From: Geobacillus genomosp. 3
Lineage (GTDB): Bacteria; Bacillota; Bacilli; Bacillales; Anoxybacillaceae
NCBI RefSeq assembly: GCF_000445995.2
Contig: NC_022080.4
Location: 3,188,001-3,252,000 of the forward strand
Length of the DNA: 64,000 nucleotides
Direction: 5' to 3'
In this document: positions 26,167-34,956 of the stretch, piece after piece
Layout: each line of letters starts with the position of its first letter
Position numbering within the stretch: the stretch's first letter is position 1
Made by a program: the position numbers and the translations under genes
The notes under the pieces: generated by a model
The model's input: only the letters and a program-made list of their open reading frames with translations
The model's database searches: none
Told to the model about the DNA's origin: nothing

Positions 26167-27658
26167 AGCTTTCCACCCTAGAGTCGAGTTTTTGAATGTC
26201 CGCGTCGTCGAGAACCCAACGACCGGATTCTTTAATGAGATACCAGTATCCGCCCCACTGCTGAACCAGCACCGTCCCGTCTCCGTTATCATCATAAGAC
26301 GTCAGCTCCACATAGGCTGTTGCAGATTCGCCATCGAGAGCGGTAACTTCTATGGTATTCACTTCATTCTTTATATTATGTTGCAGCCCATCCGCCCAGC
26401 CTGCCATCGTCACTTTCCGTTTTCGGTCGCTCGAAAACAAGTCATAGGCAGTCTCAAAATCATCATTGCTGATGCTGGCGTAATGTTGCCTTACGGTGCT
26501 CTCCACCGCCCCAGCTTCACTTCCTTCGGCCACGTCCGCGCCATAATCCTCGCTTGGAATGTCATAGCTGTTGATTTGGTCAGTGCTGAGCAGCTCTTGA
26601 ACTTTCAAGGTGCGGTCCGGTGAAACCGCGATTAGGAATTCACTGCGAAAACTTTTAATTTTCTCTGATTCGCCATTATAGTTAATTTCATATTCTTCGT
26701 ATGTTCGTACTTTAAAGCGACTTTCGTCCACCACTTCGACTTGTTGCACATCCAAGGTGACCAATTTTTCGGTAATGCCTTCTTCACCGACATGTTGAAG
26801 ATAATTTTGCGTTTCTTGGTATGCAGGCCCATTGGGATCAATGAGGTCCTCAATGAGAGAAAAATCGCGCTGATTAATGGATTCTACCGCCAAAGTAATG
26901 TACCGTTTCATAAAAGTCCGGACTTGTTGTTCGGATACGGAAGATGTCAAATTTGAGTCAGTTTCTGCGGCAACCTGTTCGGGAGCTGTATTCTCCTGCG
27001 CAGTTGCCGCATCCGTTTCGTCATCATGACTGTTTTCTGTTTCCTCACCCGCCACATCTGCAGCGACGGAAGGCTGTGATGCTTCCTCTCGTTCTTCCTC
27101 ATGTGAAAAGAACAGCCGATATGCACCGAATAGCAATAAACATACGACCGCGAACCGGAAAACGGCAGATAATTTGCTTCTCCTCGGCTGGATCGGTGCA
27201 ACTGGGGCTGGAACGCTCACCGGTTGTTGCGGTGGTATAGCGGCGGCGGACGGACTTGGGCTAGGTGACGGCATCGAAACGGAAGGAGGGGATGCGGCTC
27301 CCTGTGCAGCCTCTTCCTCCTCTTCCAATATTGCACGTTCTGGAACCGCCTTATCCAGCACTTCCCCCCAACATCCGACAGCCCACTCAGCAATTTGGAG
27401 ATCAATCGCGGCGTTTTGATGCAGCCGCGCCACCATTCGGTGATAAAAGTGATCGTCCAACTGTTCGTCCGGATATTGCGCGATCTCTTGAAAAACCCCT
27501 TCTTCTACGGCGCTGATGAGAGCTTTGATTTTCCCTTTCGGTTCTGTCGTCATATCGTGAAGCATAGATTGAAGACGCTTTGGCTCCGAACAAATTGAAG
27601 CGCCATGTTGACTGATGATCTTTTTTAACGCCTCTTTAGCGGGATCATTGGCACTCAT
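26153..27658 (-). CDS. Membrane protein with TcaA/NTF2-like extracellular domains, kinase-operon partner
   Basis: The 501-residue protein has four parts. Residues 1-115 are a helical cytoplasmic domain (IISQHGASICSEPKRLQSML, AEWAVGCWGEVL) of a type common beside bacterial Ser/Thr kinases. A Pro/Ser/Ala-rich linker (about 120-165) follows, then a single membrane helix (FRFAVVCLLLFGAYRLFF). An acidic linker leads to two extracytoplasmic NTF2-like domains, the first like that of TcaA (VRTFMKRYITLAVESINQRD), the second ending in WYLIKESGRWVLDDADI. The start follows GAGAGG and lies 16 bases after the kinase stop. It probably transduces between the envelope and the cytoplasmic kinase-phosphatase pair; direction of signalling is unknown. 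Confidence 0.75.
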   Translation of the reverse strand: MSANDPAKEALKKIISQHGASICSEPKRLQSMLHDMTTEPKGKIKALISAVEEGVFQEIAQYPDEQLDDHFYHRMVARLHQNAAIDLQIAEWAVGCWGEVLDKAVPERAILEEEEEAAQGAASPPSVSMPSPSPSPSAAAIPPQQPVSVPAPVAPIQPRRSKLSAVFRFAVVCLLLFGAYRLFFSHEEEREEASQPSVAADVAGEETENSHDDETDAATAQENTAPEQVAAETDSNLTSSVSEQQVRTFMKRYITLAVESINQRDFSLIEDLIDPNGPAYQETQNYLQHVGEEGITEKLVTLDVQQVEVVDESRFKVRTYEEYEINYNGESEKIKSFRSEFLIAVSPDRTLKVQELLSTDQINSYDIPSEDYGADVAEGSEAGAVESTVRQHYASISNDDFETAYDLFSSDRKRKVTMAGWADGLQHNIKNEVNTIEVTALDGESATAYVELTSYDDNGDGTVLVQQWGGYWYLIKESGRWVLDDADIQKLDSRVESYGAF

Positions 27659-27674
27659 GTTTCATCGCCTCTCC

Positions 27675-29012
27675 CTAACCAAGAATGGTTCCTTCCGTGG
27701 ACGCGGTAAACTGTATTCTTACCCCTGCCTGCAAAGGGACCGATTTTTGGGGAGGAATCTCCCGAACAGCCCCAGCGAGGGTTGTCGCTTTCCAAGGAAC
27801 ATTGGTGTGATTGCGTATTCCCCAAACTGACGGGTTCGCCGGATTTTGCACGACCTCCCCGACAAGTTCGGCCCATTGCTCCTCCTTTGAGGATGGATCG
27901 ATATGCCGTCTTTTAATGCTCGTTCCTTTGTTTAATACGATATACTGTTTCCCAGCCGCTGATTTTACTAAAAGTTTGGGCGGAACAGGGACAGGCTGCT
28001 GGCAATACCAACAACGCACATTAGGCTGTTTTTCGCTCCAGAAGTTCTCCGCCGAATCGTGCGGGCACTGCGTAATGCAGTCTTCCAGCTCTAAAAATAA
28101 TTTTCTCCACTCTCCTTCTGTGACGCGGCGCTTAGGATCATGCAGCCCGATGGTGAAAGCCTGGATAAATTTCTCTTTCAACGGTTGCGGGCATACCTCC
28201 CACCGACGTTTAGCCGTTTCATAATCAGGATCATCAGGCAAACGATTTTCCGGGTTGACAGGATCGAAAATAAACACTGGGTTTTGGCCATAAATTTTTT
28301 GTTTGGCGATCAAATCCCATGAGCGGACTTCATATTCCATCTTCCCGTGAAGCGGGTGATGCCAAATCCAAAGTTGAAACAATAAGACAGCCAACGAATG
28401 AAGATCCGTATCTGTTGACGGTTTCGCTTCTTTCCGAACCACTTCGGGGGCCATATACTCCATCGTCCCCCACACTTGAGCGTCGGACTGATTGTTTACC
28501 CCAATGTTGTCGTTATCACAAATCAACACATCCCCCTGCACAGGATCGAACATAATGTTGCCGGCGGAAATATCCCGGTAGCATAACCCTCGCAAATGCA
28601 ATGCCCTATATGAATCGGCGGCCGCATAGGAGATCCTGCACAACGCTCTCATCGTTGGCGCTGGTTTCCGTTTCGCCCAGACTTCGCCCAACTCCGCAAA
28701 TCGCTGGGTATCAATCAAGTCCATCAAGTAACCGAACTGAGAAGAATGAGGAGAGCATACAAGGTCTATGGGCCATACAAATCGTTTTCCAGCCGCTCCG
28801 CTCGGGGGGCCCTGTTGGACGAGATCCAGAATGATTTTCATTTGTTCTTCCGTCGCCTGCTCATGGTTATACCACTTCAATGCCTTTCTTCCCAACTTTT
28901 GCCCTTCGACAAGGTAAACGGCCCCTTGCCCCCCTTCCCCCAGCTTTTTCACTACCGTTAATGTTTCCTTCGTCATCAAAGTTTGAACGGTTGCGTTTTC
29001 CTGCAATAACAC
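27675..29012 (-). CDS. Ser/Thr protein kinase with C-terminal zinc ribbon (TerY-P triad kinase)
   Basis: The 445-residue protein has an N-terminal Hanks-type kinase domain. Visible are glycine loop KLGEGGQGAVYLVEG, lysine in RKALKWY, catalytic loop CYRDISAGNIMFD, metal motif CDNDN in place of DFG, and APEVV. The C-terminal part carries a four-cysteine zinc ribbon (CITQCPHD ... CWYCQQP) and a beta-rich tail. GTG 29012 is used, behind AAGGTG. This is the kinase type that co-occurs with TerY-like vWA and PP2C proteins in the TerY-P triads described by Anantharaman and co-workers. It lies directly between the phosphatase and the membrane partner. DND for DFG is a deviation but retains the metal-binding Asp. 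Confidence 0.88.
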   Translation of the reverse strand: MLLQENATVQTLMTKETLTVVKKLGEGGQGAVYLVEGQKLGRKALKWYNHEQATEEQMKIILDLVQQGPPSGAAGKRFVWPIDLVCSPHSSQFGYLMDLIDTQRFAELGEVWAKRKPAPTMRALCRISYAAADSYRALHLRGLCYRDISAGNIMFDPVQGDVLICDNDNIGVNNQSDAQVWGTMEYMAPEVVRKEAKPSTDTDLHSLAVLLFQLWIWHHPLHGKMEYEVRSWDLIAKQKIYGQNPVFIFDPVNPENRLPDDPDYETAKRRWEVCPQPLKEKFIQAFTIGLHDPKRRVTEGEWRKLFLELEDCITQCPHDSAENFWSEKQPNVRCWYCQQPVPVPPKLLVKSAAGKQYIVLNKGTSIKRRHIDPSSKEEQWAELVGEVVQNPANPSVWGIRNHTNVPWKATTLAGAVREIPPQKSVPLQAGVRIQFTASTEGTILG

Positions 29013-29061
29013 TGTCCTTCACCTTCCCGGCTGTATTCATGTACCTTTTCGTTAAGGGTCT

Positions 29062-29328
29062 TTATTGCAACTCATCTTTAGGCCTTGTATTAATGATCGG
29101 ACCTTGCAATTTGTCGTTGTTTAATGACACAGGCTTATAGATACTCCCGCCTGCTTTTCTGTAAGTTTCTTTCGATAACGGACCTAACCGATAGGTGCAC
29201 GACTCGCTTTTCCCGCTTTCCAGCGAACGGCTTTTGTCACGTTCTTCATCCGCTTCCAAGACAGCCGCCGGCTCTTTTTCCTCCATCGTATCGGACGGAC
29301 GTGTTTCTTCCTGGGTGTCCGGCCGCAT
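29062..29328 (-). CDS. Possible out-of-frame C-terminal extension of the PP2C phosphatase
   Basis: This 88-codon frame overlaps the end of the phosphatase gene by 83 bases in another frame. It opens just past a run of seven C (29337-29331 on the minus strand) within the phosphatase. With one C fewer, the phosphatase would read straight into it and gain about 90 residues ending KPVSLNNDKLQ and RPKDELQ. It has no ribosome site of its own. It could be the real tail, disrupted by a tract-length change or sequencing error, or simply unused. No domain is recognised. Confidence 0.4.
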   Translation of the reverse strand: MRPDTQEETRPSDTMEEKEPAAVLEADEERDKSRSLESGKSESCTYRLGPLSKETYRKAGGSIYKPVSLNNDKLQGPIINTRPKDELQ

Positions 29329-30178
29329 ATGGGGGGGTGGATATGTTTTTAAATTTCAACAGGGCAAGAGTAATATCATCTCCACTTCCCCTGCTTGAGT
29401 AGGTGAATAGCAATGAAGGAAATGCATCGCTGGCCGAGGAAAAGGTATGGCGATCCACATATTCAGCGAGGCTCGAGGCAAATTTATAAAAATTGTCGTC
29501 GTCCTCAAAACAATTCGAAAGCCCATCCGTGCTCATCATCAAAAATTTATTGCCTAGCGGACGGGGAATACGGGCCGCATTCCAAAAGCGGTTAGCCTCT
29601 GGCGAGCAGAGGGAGTAGGTGGCATTCCCGACTAAATCGTCCCCTTTATCCAGGGACGGGATGGGGCGATTTTTCCCATCAATCACAAGAATGTCACCGT
29701 CTCCAATCTGCCCGACTAACGCCTCTTCCTCACATACTAATGCCACCAGCAACGTGGTTCCGTATCTCGTGTACACCTTTGACGGATCCGTCCCATCAAT
29801 GTCATGTGCGGACGCATGCGCCAACACTTCTTTTTTCCACTGCTTGACGACTTCTTTAAGAAAATCATCCCGGAAGCTGCGAAATAAATATGTTCTCGAC
29901 TGCTTCAGCTGTTCATATAAATCTTTCAACACATGAACCGCTATGTGGGTGGCGAGCTTTGCGCCATAATGGCTCATATCATGCCGTTTATCGCCATGGC
30001 CATCGGCGATGGCGATAATGAGCGGCCCGCCCGTTTCGCTATCTTCCAGGCAGGCAAAGGCGTCTTGACAAGGCTGTTGATTTTTCACATGAGAAGCTCC
30101 TTGAACCGAAACGATCGTATAACAGCCATAGGCGGAATGGTTGTATATTTTTTGATGCGTTCCTCCTATATCACTCAT
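29246..30178 (-). CDS. PP2C-family Ser/Thr phosphatase (TerY-P triad)
   Basis: The 310-residue PP2C phosphatase has metal-site motifs IAIADGHGD near residue 55, GQIGDGDILVID, STDGLSNCF and GSGDDITLALL near residue 270. ATG 30178 follows GGAGG. It sits between the TerY-like vWA gene and the kinase, and should dephosphorylate the kinase or its targets. The catalytic domain is complete by about residue 277; the last 30 residues (after ISTPP) lie beyond a C7 tract and look like frameshift tail. See the overlapping frame at 29062-29328. Tract length may therefore set which C-terminus is made. Confidence 0.88.
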   Translation of the reverse strand: MSDIGGTHQKIYNHSAYGCYTIVSVQGASHVKNQQPCQDAFACLEDSETGGPLIIAIADGHGDKRHDMSHYGAKLATHIAVHVLKDLYEQLKQSRTYLFRSFRDDFLKEVVKQWKKEVLAHASAHDIDGTDPSKVYTRYGTTLLVALVCEEEALVGQIGDGDILVIDGKNRPIPSLDKGDDLVGNATYSLCSPEANRFWNAARIPRPLGNKFLMMSTDGLSNCFEDDDNFYKFASSLAEYVDRHTFSSASDAFPSLLFTYSSRGSGDDITLALLKFKNISTPPYAAGHPGRNTSVRYDGGKRAGGCLGSG

Positions 30179-30195
30179 AAAGCCCCTCCATGCCC

Positions 30196-30918
30196 TTAAA
30201 ATACATCGAGATCATCATCCGTCGTCTGAACAACGGGAGGAGAAGGCAAGGCAACGTTAGTCGACGGGCTGCCGCTCCCGACGTAACTTTTCCCAACCGA
30301 TGCCCCCACTGTGGCGGTGATGCTTGCCCATTTTATGTACTGAATGAGCTGTTGGGAAGTATGGGCTTTAAGCACGCCAATCTCACTATGGCTTACAAAC
30401 TTCAGCAACTCTTGTTCATCATACTCATACTCATCCCCGATCGCGATCACAAGCCGAACAGCCCTTTTCCCCCAAGGAAGCGATTTCAGTCTTTGAATGG
30501 CTTGGTCGTATTCTTCTGGCGGATCTGTGCAAAACCCGTCTGATAACAGGATGCAGACCGGCGGCAATCCCCTTCTGTTCATCTTTTCGATGTCCAGTTC
30601 CTCACACAACAAGTGAATCGCCTGTGCCGTCGCAGTCAACCCGTTCGCTTGCAGGTCCGGCCAAACAAAGTTTTCGATCGGAACAGGGGAAGGACCCACA
30701 TGCCAACTGGCCGTATCGCTGAATTTAATCGCCCTCATCATCACTTGCACTTCCGGATGCGCTGCCAAGGCGGCGCGAATCTCAGGAATCACTTCCCGAA
30801 TCGCCTGATTGAGAGAGGCAATTTTAGCCCCCATCATAGAACCGGAGCAGTCGGCAATCCAAAAAAATTGCAATGTTCGTTTCGCAATATTCCCTTCCAA
30901 TGTTGGAATGACAGTCAC
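30196..30918 (-). CDS. TerY-like vWA domain protein
   Basis: The product has about 240 residues with a von Willebrand A domain. MIDAS residues are DCSGSM in FFWIADCSGSMMG, Thr in NGLTATAQAI and Asp in CILLSDGF. The C-terminal 35 residues are low-complexity and end DDDLDVF. GTG 30918 is favoured because AGGGGGG lies 6 bases upstream; ATG 30945 in the same frame has no such site. It is the first gene of a five-gene minus-strand operon (vWA, PP2C, kinase, membrane NTF2, GH3). TerY proteins act with the partner kinase and phosphatase in stress or anti-phage responses; the trigger here is unknown. Confidence 0.87.
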   Translation of the reverse strand: MTVIPTLEGNIAKRTLQFFWIADCSGSMMGAKIASLNQAIREVIPEIRAALAAHPEVQVMMRAIKFSDTASWHVGPSPVPIENFVWPDLQANGLTATAQAIHLLCEELDIEKMNRRGLPPVCILLSDGFCTDPPEEYDQAIQRLKSLPWGKRAVRLVIAIGDEYEYDEQELLKFVSHSEIGVLKAHTSQQLIQYIKWASITATVGASVGKSYVGSGSPSTNVALPSPPVVQTTDDDLDVF

Positions 30919-30945
30919 CGTAGACCCCCCTAATTCTTTTTTCAT

Positions 30946-31596
30946 AAGTCAATAGTCATTTATGCTTACTATTCTATATCTTTTATCGGCATAATAGAAT
31001 ACGATTTTTACTATTTTGTAGATTTTTGGTTTGCAAAAAAATCGGTTTTCACCGGGACTTCAAAAGCAACATTCAGCCCACCTTTCACACCCTTCCAACA
31101 AAAAGCAGGAGAATTTCCCCATTTTCATTGGGACCTGTTCCTTCTACAACTCCAAGCCCCTTTCATGTTCAGGGCATTGTCAAAAGTTTACCCTCCACAC
31201 TCGGGGCTTCCCCTGGAATTGCAATGGTTGGGCGAAAAAGCTTGCGCCCCTATTGTTTCCGGCCATCATGGCGGCAACGACACCCAACAGCCAAAACAAA
31301 GAAGTGACAAACTTTGTTACCTCAATGATTCGCCTATTTGCTTCATAATCATCAGGACCCAATATGAGATCATTGTCTATCCGCTGAGCGTGACAATGCG
31401 CAACGGAATGGTCTGTGTGGAGTTTTCATAAAATTTTTGACGCTACCGCCAGCGGCGTTTTTCAGGTAAACATTGACTTGCTTCTGCGTCCAGTTAACGG
31501 GATTGCCTCGCCCATGCAAAATCATTTCCAGCTGATATTGCTTCCCCCATCATCAACCTTATGCCCTTCCTTCCCGCTGAAGACTTTCTGTTCATT
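30946..31596. other. Upstream region of the TerY operon with decayed coding remnants
   Basis: The AT-rich first 80 bases probably hold the TerY operon promoter. Farther right lie minus-strand remnants: a short hydrophobic piece near 31280-31340 (TSLFWLLGVVAAMMAG), and a fragment near 31390-31545, listed separately. IS copy 2 inserted at 31597. Confidence 0.45.
31389..31545 (-). pseudogene. Fragment resembling the N-terminus of a McrB-like protein
   Basis: A minus-strand frame reads KQYQLEMILHGRGNPVNWTQ, then KQVNVYLKNAAGGSVKNF, before running into stops. It resembles the N-terminus of the McrB-like protein at 21649 (QQLDAILDELGMPINWTQ). It may be the remnant of a second restriction gene. The match covers only about 20 residues. 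Confidence 0.35.
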
Positions 31597-33487
31597 TCTC
31601 ACATTTCGCAACCTCCCACGCAAAATCGGGAGGATTTTTTGAGGGAGTTGCCGAATAAAACCTTGATACACCAAGAAAGCAAAGGAGTTTCGTCCTCATG
31701 ACTGTTCAGATTCGGGCAATTTATGAAAGTTCTTATCTTAATATAATGAGTGCGATCATCAAGCAGCTCGGCCTCCCTCAGCTGATGGATCGAATGGTTC
31801 CCGTTGATCCCCAATGTCAAACCCGACCGAGCGATATTGTCACGTTGATCCTCCTAGATATTTTCAGCGGCCGGCAGGCGCTCGTTCATCTGGAAAGCTG
31901 GGCGCATGAGATCGATCTGCCGAAATTGATCCGAGAAGGCGTCCAGCCTTCCCAGTTCAACGATGACGCCATCGCGCGCCATTTGGATCGTCTGTATCAA
32001 GCCGGGATTCACTCGATCCTCTCGGCTTGCCTGCTTCAGATCTATCAAAAAGAAGGCATCCCTCTCCGGGCATTCCATGGGGATACGACCGATTTCTCGC
32101 TTTACGGCGCGTATGAATCGGCTTCGTCCGCAACGCTGAATATTACTTATGGCTACAATCGGGAGGGCGTGAGACGAAAACAAATTCAATTTGGGCTCGT
32201 CGGCAACGAGGATGGCATCCCGATGTATGGGGATGTTCATGATGGCAATCAATCCGATAAAACATGGAATCCATCGATCCTTGCTCACGTCCATGAACAG
32301 CTTCAACGAGCGAAGCTCGATGACGAATGGATTTACGTCGCCGACTCGGCCGCCATGACGAAAGACACACTGTACCAAGCGAAAGCCGCCAATGCCTTTT
32401 TGGTCACCCGGGGGCCTCATTCGCTCCGCATCGTGAAAGAATCCCTCGCGAAAGCGGATTCGGAAGAGGCGGTGTGGAGCGATCCGTTTTCGCTGGCGGA
32501 AAAAAACGGCGCCACGTACCGGGTGTGGGAAACGACGGCCTCTTATGAAGGGCATCCGGTTCGGCTGATCGTCGTGGAATCCAGCGCCCTAGACCAGCGA
32601 AAAGGGAACACGCTCGAGAAGGAGCGGGCCAAAGAAGCGGAGTTTCTTGGGCAGGAACAGGCCCATTGGCACCGCCATCCGTTTTCCTGCCGGGAGGATG
32701 CCGAACAGGCCTTGTCCTCCCTCAAGGCGTCCCTTCGTCCCCGGTTTCATCGCGTTGAAGCGGGGATTGAAGAAACGATGCGTCCGAAAAAACGGCGCGG
32801 ACGCCCGAAAAAAGGAGCCGAACCGGAAACGGAAACGGTCTACACGATTCGCCTTGGCATCGAATTCGATCAAGAGGCGTGGGAACAAGCGAAACGAAAA
32901 GCGTCCCGTTTTGTCCTCGTCACCACGGTACCGGAGGAGTGGAAGGGCCAACGGATGGACGGAAAAGAGATCTTGGCTCTGTATAAAGGACAAATCTCGG
33001 TCGAAATGAACTTCTCGTTCCTGAAAGATCCGTTCTTTACGGACGAGATTTATGTGAAAAAACCAGAACGGGTCGCTGTGTTAGGGTATCTCTTTCTTTT
33101 GGCATTGGCTCTTTACCGCGTCTTTCAACGCCGGGTGCGCCAGTTCATCACCCCAGAGCGCCCGTTAAAGGGCGCGGGAGGCCGCAAGTTGACCCGGCCG
33201 ACGGGGCAAGCGATTTTTCAGTTGTTTGCGTACGTTAAAGTGGTGCTGCTTGAGCTGCCGGACGGACAACTCCAACGGTCATTGGGCAAGCCGCTCACAT
33301 ACGAACAGCGAAGGATCCTGCAAGGACTCGGAATGGACGAAGGGATTTATGTCTAATCGCCATAGTGAACGATTAGCGATGGTAAAAAAAAGGATTGCCA
33401 TCGCTAGTTGTGCTGATCCGAAAGTTATCTCGAAAAAATAAGCAAAAATTCCTTTTATTCTGGATGGTTAGGGTGCGAAATGTGAGT
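31597..33487 (+). mobile_element. IS element, DUF4277/IS1634-type, copy 2 (1891 bp)
   Basis: Ends are CTCACATTTCGCAACCT and AGGGTGCGAAATGTGAG. CATT flanks both sides as a 4-base target duplication (31593-31596, 33488-33491). A terminator-like hairpin with GCGATGG...CCATCGC follows the transposase. Opposite orientation to copy 1, same as copy 3. Confidence 0.9.
31698..33356 (+). CDS. IS1634-type (DUF4277) transposase, copy 2
   Basis: The 552-residue transposase has the same architecture as copies 1 and 3 (FHGDTTDFSLYGAYE, YVADSAAMTKDTLYQ, KGQISVEMNFSFLKDPFF, basic KKRRGRPKKG). It differs from them at many positions, for example EEWKGQRMDGKEILALYKG. It represents a separate sub-lineage that arrived independently. 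The frame is intact. Confidence 0.92.
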   Translation: MTVQIRAIYESSYLNIMSAIIKQLGLPQLMDRMVPVDPQCQTRPSDIVTLILLDIFSGRQALVHLESWAHEIDLPKLIREGVQPSQFNDDAIARHLDRLYQAGIHSILSACLLQIYQKEGIPLRAFHGDTTDFSLYGAYESASSATLNITYGYNREGVRRKQIQFGLVGNEDGIPMYGDVHDGNQSDKTWNPSILAHVHEQLQRAKLDDEWIYVADSAAMTKDTLYQAKAANAFLVTRGPHSLRIVKESLAKADSEEAVWSDPFSLAEKNGATYRVWETTASYEGHPVRLIVVESSALDQRKGNTLEKERAKEAEFLGQEQAHWHRHPFSCREDAEQALSSLKASLRPRFHRVEAGIEETMRPKKRRGRPKKGAEPETETVYTIRLGIEFDQEAWEQAKRKASRFVLVTTVPEEWKGQRMDGKEILALYKGQISVEMNFSFLKDPFFTDEIYVKKPERVAVLGYLFLLALALYRVFQRRVRQFITPERPLKGAGGRKLTRPTGQAIFQLFAYVKVVLLELPDGQLQRSLGKPLTYEQRRILQGLGMDEGIYV

Positions 33488-34019
33488 CATTTCACCCCAA
33501 ACGTCGGCCTTTTCCAGTGCACCGCAGCGCAATCGGCCATGAAAAGTGAAAAGAAATTCATGCCATTTATAACTAATTCTATATACCCTCAAAAAATCCT
33601 TTTTATTCCATAAATTCATCAAAACCTATGACAATGGAAACGGCATGGCGCTCGCCAAGCGCTGGGACGGATACGGACATCCCGTGAAGGAACATGAGCG
33701 TTGCATGCTTGACGAAACAGCTGTTCGACACTTCAACCGGACAAAAAGCAATGAAACGTTCTAGAAAAGGGGTAAAAAAGCGGACAACGCGATCAAAAGG
33801 GGAGGTGGAAGACAGCCAAAAAGAGGAGGGCAGCGAAAAAGAGAGTGGAAACTGCATACCCGCCTGAATCAAAAAGCGCAACCATTCACCTAGAGTTCGC
33901 TTGCAAAGAAATCCGACACCGGGCAGCCTCAGCAAATTCGCGATTGAATATAAACACAAAATATCGTATATTTATAAAAAGAAAACCTATAATCATACGA
34001 TAGATAGTGAGGGAACCCG
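33488..34019. other. Spacer between IS copy 2 and the acetyltransferase gene
   Basis: Contains a plus-strand 49-codon open fragment at 33615-33764 (FIKTYDNGNGMALAKRWDGY, then GHPVKEHERCML) without a start signal, probably the tail of a lost gene I do not recognise. The acetyltransferase promoter region is at the right end, with a TATAAT at 33988-33993. Confidence 0.4.
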
Positions 34020-34472
34020 ATGCAAATCGACCATGCCGTCACGAGCGATGTCAAAGACATGCACGCGCTCATCCAACACTATGCAAAAAAAGGACTCGTG
34101 CTGCCCCGCTCGCTGCTGTCCATCTACCAGCACTTGCAATGCATGTATGTCGCCAGGGAGAACAGCCAAATCGTCGGCACCGCCGGGCTGCATATCCTGG
34201 GGCACGATCTCGGGGAAGTGCGTTCGCTCGTCGTATCTCCTGACCATATGGGGAAAGGAATCGGCCGCATGCTCGTCGACCATATTGCCGACGAGGCGGC
34301 CAGACTCGGGGTGAAGCGGTTAATATCCTTTACTTACCAAGTCGAGTTTTTTCGAAAATGCGGGTTTGAGATCGTGGACAAATCAACGCTGCCGGAAAAA
34401 GTGTGGATTGATTGCGTCAACTGCCCGAAACTGGACTGTTGCGATGAAACGGCGATGATAAAATACATTTGA
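34020..34472 (+). CDS. GNAT-family N-acetyltransferase (ArgA-like)
   Basis: The 150-residue GNAT enzyme has the acetyl-CoA motif VVSPDHMGKGIGRMLVDHI near residue 75. The LPRSLLSIYQHLQCMYVARE and FFRKCGFEIVDKSTLPEKVW blocks are seen in ArgA-type N-acetylglutamate synthase-like proteins. The C-terminal CVNCPKLDCCDE cysteine cluster is typical of this Bacillaceae subgroup. ATG 34020 follows GTGAGGG, with TATAAT about 26 bases upstream. It stands alone between two IS copies. The substrate, amino acid or other amine, is not settled by sequence. Confidence 0.85.
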   Translation: MQIDHAVTSDVKDMHALIQHYAKKGLVLPRSLLSIYQHLQCMYVARENSQIVGTAGLHILGHDLGEVRSLVVSPDHMGKGIGRMLVDHIADEAARLGVKRLISFTYQVEFFRKCGFEIVDKSTLPEKVWIDCVNCPKLDCCDETAMIKYI

Positions 34473-34956
34473 TCCCCCTCCCACCCGCATCACGGGGAAG
34501 GGGGAGATCCCTTGGAAAAACCTTTTCCCTTCGCTGTTTCGTTCTCCATACCCTTCACTAGAAAAGCGAATGTTCGAAACTGACAAGCCATCTTTTTTAT
34601 GCCCTGAAGTTCCGCGGCTGCGCAGAACGGTTGTGTTCGTTTTGCATCAAACATCAGCCCTGCCCCCCCATTCAGGAGGAGATAATGCGCGTTTGTTTCA
34701 ATTGTTCAATCAAATGTTGCACCTCATATTTTGCAACCTTTGCATAATATACAAAAAATAACGAAAATATTCGCATAAAATCAAGTCCTAATGTTTATGT
34801 CAAATACGGCTCCCATCCAGTGCACTTAAGCTCTAGAAAATAGAACCGCTTTGCCCCCGGCTCGTGCGCCCCAGCCGCATTAAAGTAGCGAAGGATGATA
34901 TAGTGGAATCCATTCCAGAGGCAAAATCGGCCAAAACTAATGGATTTGTTCGTTAA
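34473..34956. other. Spacer after the acetyltransferase
   Basis: A C-rich/G-rich hairpin (about 34473-34507) follows the acetyltransferase stop and could end transcription, though it lacks a T-run. A 20-codon ORF with a strong ribosome site is at 34685-34747. Nothing else is recognised. Confidence 0.4.
34685..34747 (+). CDS. Possible 20-residue cysteine-rich peptide
   Basis: ATG 34685 is preceded 4 bases upstream by GGAGGA, and the frame encodes MRVCFNCSIKCCTSYFATFA then TAA. The strong ribosome site is the only support; it could be a decayed gene start, a leader peptide or chance. Confidence 0.25.
   Translation: MRVCFNCSIKCCTSYFATFA

Noticed and set aside
31854..32555. 233-codon frame opposite the copy-2 transposase
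   Set aside because: Antisense shadow of the transposase.
33603..33959. 118-codon minus-strand frame left of the acetyltransferase
   Set aside because: The composition looks like an antisense reading of a coding fragment on the plus strand; no start signal.
34564..34577. CGAATGTTCG as a LexA/DinR box
   Set aside because: The spacing does not fit the GAAC-N4-GTTC consensus and no SOS gene is adjacent.
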